IMG/VR virus record: IMGVR_UViG_3300021962_000385 | Location: 1 to 32,294 of that record | DNA: 32,294 nucleotides | Source of the DNA: a virus | Direction: 5' to 3' (one strand) | Made by a program: the position numbers and the translations under genes | Shown: in pieces, positions 29,800 to 32,294 of the stretch | Layout: every line of letters starts with the position of its first letter | How positions within the stretch are numbered: the stretch's first letter is position 1 | The notes under the pieces: generated by a model | Databases searched by the model: none | Seen by the model: the letters and a program-made list of their open reading frames with translations, nothing else | Told to the model about the DNA's origin: nothing

Positions 29800-29906
29800 A
29801 CTACAAATTTCTTAAACTGTGGTTAGATACATACACTTATGCCGTGTATATGCCTACTTCCTTTCGGCCTACAGCTTTATTTCTAATAAATATCTTGTTA
29901 AAGATA
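29800..29906 (-). other. Long leader of the 1111-aa fibre gene
   Basis: This is a 107-nt untranslated stretch, the longest within the fibre region. It holds a motif variant at its 5' end and a weak hairpin (ATACAC / GTGTAT) about 25-45 nt before the ATG. An AGGAAG lies about 60 nt upstream, too far to serve as a ribosome-binding site. No open frame is seen. Confidence 0.4.
29884..29893 (-). promoter_or_regulatory. ATATTTATTA motif upstream of the 1111-aa fibre
   Basis: On the coding strand it reads AAGATATTTATTAGAAAT, 84 nt before the ATG, the same variant as before the 80-aa gene. It overlaps the 3' arm of the inverted repeat at 29889-29908. Confidence 0.45.
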
Positions 29907-29908
29907 TT
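29889..29908. repeat. Perfect inverted repeat over the 88-aa stop codon and the motif
   Basis: An 8-bp perfect inverted repeat with a 4-nt loop (AATATCTT TAAC AAGATATT on the coding strand) overlaps the stop codon of the 88-aa gene and the downstream motif. It could be an operator or a small RNA hairpin; with no T tract after it, a terminator is unlikely. Confidence 0.5.
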
Positions 29909-30173
29909 AGGATACCGCCTGCTCAGCTTTTTTTTGTTTCCTTGCTTCTGCTGCAATAGCACGTTCTAATTCAGCAGCCTTTTCAGCTTGCATACGTGCT
30001 TCTTGTGCTTCACGCTCAGCCAACATTGTGCGAATAGTCTGTAGTTCTGTTTCTAGTTTGTATTGTAGATTACCTACAAACTTAGCATCCTTACCAGTTA
30101 TATTGATTACGTCTAATGATTGACGCAATAATGTAATCTCTTGTACTGAGAGATCGATTGAGAAAATATCCAT
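29907..30173 (-). CDS. Small helical hypothetical protein, 88 aa
   Basis: Function not recognised. The 88-aa product has LSVQEITLLRQSLDVINITG (8-27), then FVGNLQYKLETELQTI, and a long Glu/Ala/Lys-rich helix to the end (AEREAQEARMQAEKAAELER). Residues 8-50 align by eye with the neighbouring 64-aa protein (LNLQELEFLLKTLKTTQLVG), so the two are probably paralogues, one with an added charged coiled-coil tail. The pattern L..E...L...L.....G.......L..KL is familiar from tiny unnamed proteins beside fibre genes in marine phages. It is spaced 13 nt from the 64-aa gene and probably co-transcribed with it. Confidence 0.75.
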   Translation of the reverse strand: MDIFSIDLSVQEITLLRQSLDVINITGKDAKFVGNLQYKLETELQTIRTMLAEREAQEARMQAEKAAELERAIAAEARKQKKAEQAVS

Positions 30174-30186
30174 AACTTATTTGTCT

Positions 30187-30381
30187 TTATTTAGCTTCCT
30201 GCTGCAGGTATTGATTCTGCAGCTTGGTTACTAGAATATAGAACATTTCTACCTGTTCTCCAACTAATTGTGTTGTTTTCAGGGTTTTTAATAAAAATTC
30301 AAGCTCCTGAAGATTGAGCTTGTTGCCGTCTTCAGAAGCTTGATTATTTGTTTGTGTTGCTAGTTTATTAAAAATACTCAT
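30187..30381 (-). CDS. Small helical hypothetical protein, 64 aa
   Basis: Function not recognised. In the 64-aa product, a polar N-terminus is followed by LNLQELEFLLKTLKTTQLVG and EQVEMFYILVTKLQNQYLQQ, that is two amphipathic helices that match the first part of the 88-aa protein encoded next. No signal peptide or membrane segment is present. It starts 15 nt after the 495-aa fibre gene. Pairing of two related helical proteins between two fibres that share an N-terminus suggests a fibre-assembly or attachment accessory role, which is inference from position only. Confidence 0.75.
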   Translation of the reverse strand: MSIFNKLATQTNNQASEDGNKLNLQELEFLLKTLKTTQLVGEQVEMFYILVTKLQNQYLQQEAK

Positions 30382-30396
30382 AACCTATATTAAGTT

Positions 30397-31884
30397 TTAT
30401 GCTGTATAAATCCAGAAGTCTCCTGCGTTAGACATATACATCGAACCTACTACCGCAAACTCACCAGTGATTGGTTTTGTTGCACCGTGGTTTGCTTCTA
30501 CAAATAAGTAAGGAGCAAATGATCCACTCACACCAGAAGCTGATGTTGGATCAATTACGTTTGATGTATCAACTACACCTGATTGATATCCCCAACGGTC
30601 TGTTGAAGAATCATATCCATATGCAATGTTACCTGCTGCGTCAGATCCTCTATCGATTACGATACCACCATCTCCTGCAGTTGCAGATCCTGATGCTAAC
30701 AAGATAAACTGATCAGCTACATACAAGTTAGAAGAACTGATTGCTGTTACAGAACCCTCAACGTATAAAGTACCTTTAACGCTTAAGTTGTTATTAACTG
30801 TCGTTGTACCAGTACTAGCACCTAAGTTTACTGTAGTTGCTGCACCACCAATGTTTAAAGTAGTTGCAGTTGTGTTAACTAAGTTGAAAGTTGTTGCAGA
30901 AGTTGTAATGTCTCCACCATTTACTGCTGCGTCACCCGTCAACGTTAATCCAACGAATTGTGGAGAATCTGAAGTTTGTAATCCTAAGTCAACTGCAGAA
31001 GCTGCTACACCGTTTGTTGTAAGTGTTACCTCACCCTGTGCACCTGATGCAATTGATGAACCAGATACAAGACCGGTTTTAAGAGTTACTACACCTGCTG
31101 ACGATACTGTTGCACCACCTGATAATGTACTGAAGATAGAACCAGAGTAGTATGGTAACATTGAACCAGAATCTACAGAGAATGTTCTTGCTGTAGCTCC
31201 ATTAAATGTACCGGCACTAAGTAAACCTGAACCTGCTGTTAAAGCTGCTAATGTAGTGTATGCTGTTGATGCTGCTGTTGCCCAAGACGCTGTACCAATT
31301 AAAGCACCAGTCAATGAACCAGTAAATCCTACTGAAGCTGATACTGATGTTACGTTAATTGCACTTGGTAAGTAGGCGTTAGCTAAAGTACCAGCGTTAA
31401 TGTTAGATGCGTTTTGGTAGTAAGCAGGAAGCTGACCACCTAAGTTTAATGCGTTGTTTGCAGTTACTGCGTTTGTTGCCCAAGAAGCTGTACCAACTAA
31501 CGCACCAGTTAATGAACCAGTAAACGATGCAGTTACACCAGTTACTGAAATTTGAGCAGCTAACGCTAAGCTATCTGTACCCTCTACTGTTAAGTTTGTA
31601 CCTGCTAAGTCCGTTAATAAGTTACCATAGGTAATGTACTTATTGGCACCATCATTAATATAAAACTGATCCGTAGATGTTAGGTCAGTTTTAGCAGTTG
31701 TAGGGAAGATTGCTGTTGCTGTTACTCCAGTCAATCCTGCACCATTACCGGTGAACGATCCCGTAAACGAACCCGTTAAGAAGGTAGTACCCTGTGCGGT
31801 CGTGATTTGCTGATTAGTACCGACGTTTAACTGACTCAGCTCAGCTGCCGAACCGGATACTATGACTTTTTTCCAAGTTGCCAT
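30397..31884 (-). CDS. Tail fibre protein, 495 aa
   Basis: Structural fibre. The 495-aa product starts MATWKKVIVSGSAAELSQLN, like the 1111-aa fibre. The body has repeats of GSLTGAL(I/V)GTASWAT (three related copies in the first 220 residues), a segment TVNLGASTGTTTVNNNLSVK typical of trimeric beta-helical fibres, then LYVADQFILLASGSATAGDG and a C-terminal domain with YGYDSSTDRWGYQSG and an ending NAGDFWIYTA. The C-terminal QFILL.SGS....DGGI..DRG pattern is a known phage fibre or capsid-decoration style of domain. It has its own motif 30 nt upstream and heads a run with the two small helical proteins. Confidence 0.82.
   Translation of the reverse strand: MATWKKVIVSGSAAELSQLNVGTNQQITTAQGTTFLTGSFTGSFTGNGAGLTGVTATAIFPTTAKTDLTSTDQFYINDGANKYITYGNLLTDLAGTNLTVEGTDSLALAAQISVTGVTASFTGSLTGALVGTASWATNAVTANNALNLGGQLPAYYQNASNINAGTLANAYLPSAINVTSVSASVGFTGSLTGALIGTASWATAASTAYTTLAALTAGSGLLSAGTFNGATARTFSVDSGSMLPYYSGSIFSTLSGGATVSSAGVVTLKTGLVSGSSIASGAQGEVTLTTNGVAASAVDLGLQTSDSPQFVGLTLTGDAAVNGGDITTSATTFNLVNTTATTLNIGGAATTVNLGASTGTTTVNNNLSVKGTLYVEGSVTAISSSNLYVADQFILLASGSATAGDGGIVIDRGSDAAGNIAYGYDSSTDRWGYQSGVVDTSNVIDPTSASGVSGSFAPYLFVEANHGATKPITGEFAVVGSMYMSNAGDFWIYTA
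30405..30411 (-). promoter_or_regulatory. Partial motif (ATTTATA) in the end of the 495-aa gene
   Basis: On the coding strand it reads CTGGATTTATACAGCATAAA, 23 nt before the ATG of the 64-aa gene and inside the last codons of the fibre (WIYTA). It is a weaker match than the others. Confidence 0.25.
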
Positions 31885-31914
31885 GTTACTTTTAGATTGT
31901 TTTTAGTTGTTGTA

Positions 31915-31923
31915 TATAAATAT
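31915..31923 (-). promoter_or_regulatory. ATATTTATA motif upstream of the 495-aa fibre
   Basis: On the coding strand it reads CAGCATATTTATATACAACA, 30 nt before the ATG and 16 nt after the stop of the truncated upstream gene. Confidence 0.55.
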
Positions 31924-31939
31924 GCTGTAGTATTAGAAA

Positions 31940-32294
31940 TCAATCTAATCCCACAAAAAAGTCTGTTGCTGTGAAAGTCATTGCACCGTTTGGAGCTGTT
32001 CCAGTTGGTGTAGATGATTGTGTTGCTAGCATAACAATACCACTCTGAGACACTGTCATTATAGCAGCTGAGCTTGAGTTTCTTATTATGAATATGTTAT
32101 TAGTAACCCCAGTAAGGTCAAAAGATCCTGAAGTTACAAATAAACTACCCGTAATCGATTGACTTGCTTTAAATTGGTTTGATCCAGTAATTGCAAATGA
32201 ACCCGTGTTTGTGGCAGCAAATGCAAAGGCAGAAAAGGATGCAGAATTTTCTAAACCAGCATATCCAGGTGTCTCAAATGCAATAAACTTTGAA
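31940..32294 (-). CDS. Structural (fibre-like) protein, 5'-truncated by the window edge
   Basis: An open frame enters from the right edge and ends with TGA at 31940-31942, giving about 117 C-terminal residues. The sequence begins SKFIAFETPGYAGLENSASF and includes FAITGSNQFKASQSITGSLF, NNIFIIRNSSSAAIMTVSQS and PTGTAPNGAMTFTATDFFVG. The Ser/Thr/Gly-rich beta composition and the TGS.....ITGSLFVTSGSFDLTG repeats match the fibre genes that follow, so it is most likely another fibre or virion surface protein. The start and N-terminal attachment region are outside the window. Confidence 0.75.
   Translation of the reverse strand, partial: SKFIAFETPGYAGLENSASFSAFAFAATNTGSFAITGSNQFKASQSITGSLFVTSGSFDLTGVTNNIFIIRNSSSAAIMTVSQSGIVMLATQSSTPTGTAPNGAMTFTATDFFVGLD

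Overview
This window is part of the genome of a large contractile-tailed (myovirus, distantly T4-like) phage, probably a phage of a Bacteroidota host. Every gene I can support lies on the minus strand, so transcription runs from position 32294 towards 1. Host evidence is indirect. Start codons are preceded by A-rich sequence with no convincing Shine-Dalgarno, and two promoters of the Bacteroidota TTG/TTTG...TAnnTTTG type can be read (upstream of the ssDNA-binding protein and of the polymerase). The family A polymerase with no recognisable exonuclease motifs recalls the arrangement I remember for far-T4 phages such as Rhodothermus phage RM378. No host identification was possible by search.

In transcription order: (1) 32294-20698 is the fibre/adhesin region. 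It holds a 5'-truncated structural gene, a 495-aa fibre, two small paralogous helical proteins, an 1111-aa fibre, a 559-aa fibre with collagen-like repeats, a 490-aa modular adhesin (carbohydrate-binding-like plus ILEI/PANDER-like domains), a 53-aa gene, a 608-aa collagen-like fibre and, next to it, an Fe(II)/2-oxoglutarate oxygenase of prolyl-4-hydroxylase type. (2) 20644-8456 is the tail module: small coiled coil, sheath, tube, a zinc-ribbon gp26-like protein with an out-of-frame extension that looks like a programmed frameshift (tail-assembly chaperone position), a 100-aa protein, tape measure, tube-junction-like baseplate protein, LysM-type baseplate protein, hub protein and a 190-aa structural protein. 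(3) 8424-4 is replication and nucleotide metabolism: family A DNA polymerase, two small unknown genes, gp32-like SSB, UvsX/RecA, a 5'-3' exonuclease, a DnaB/gp41-like helicase and a B12-dependent class II ribonucleotide reductase.

Regulation: a short motif, ATATTTATA on the coding strand, precedes about ten transcription units, mainly in the structural region, and is absent inside the helicase-exonuclease-UvsX-SSB block. Its core is the exact reverse complement of the T4 late promoter core TATAAATA. Two clear intrinsic terminators bracket the chaperone cassette. The observations most worth following up are the probable frameshift at a T7 run between tube and tape measure, the pairing of collagen-like fibres with a prolyl-hydroxylase-like enzyme, and the reversed late-promoter-like motif.
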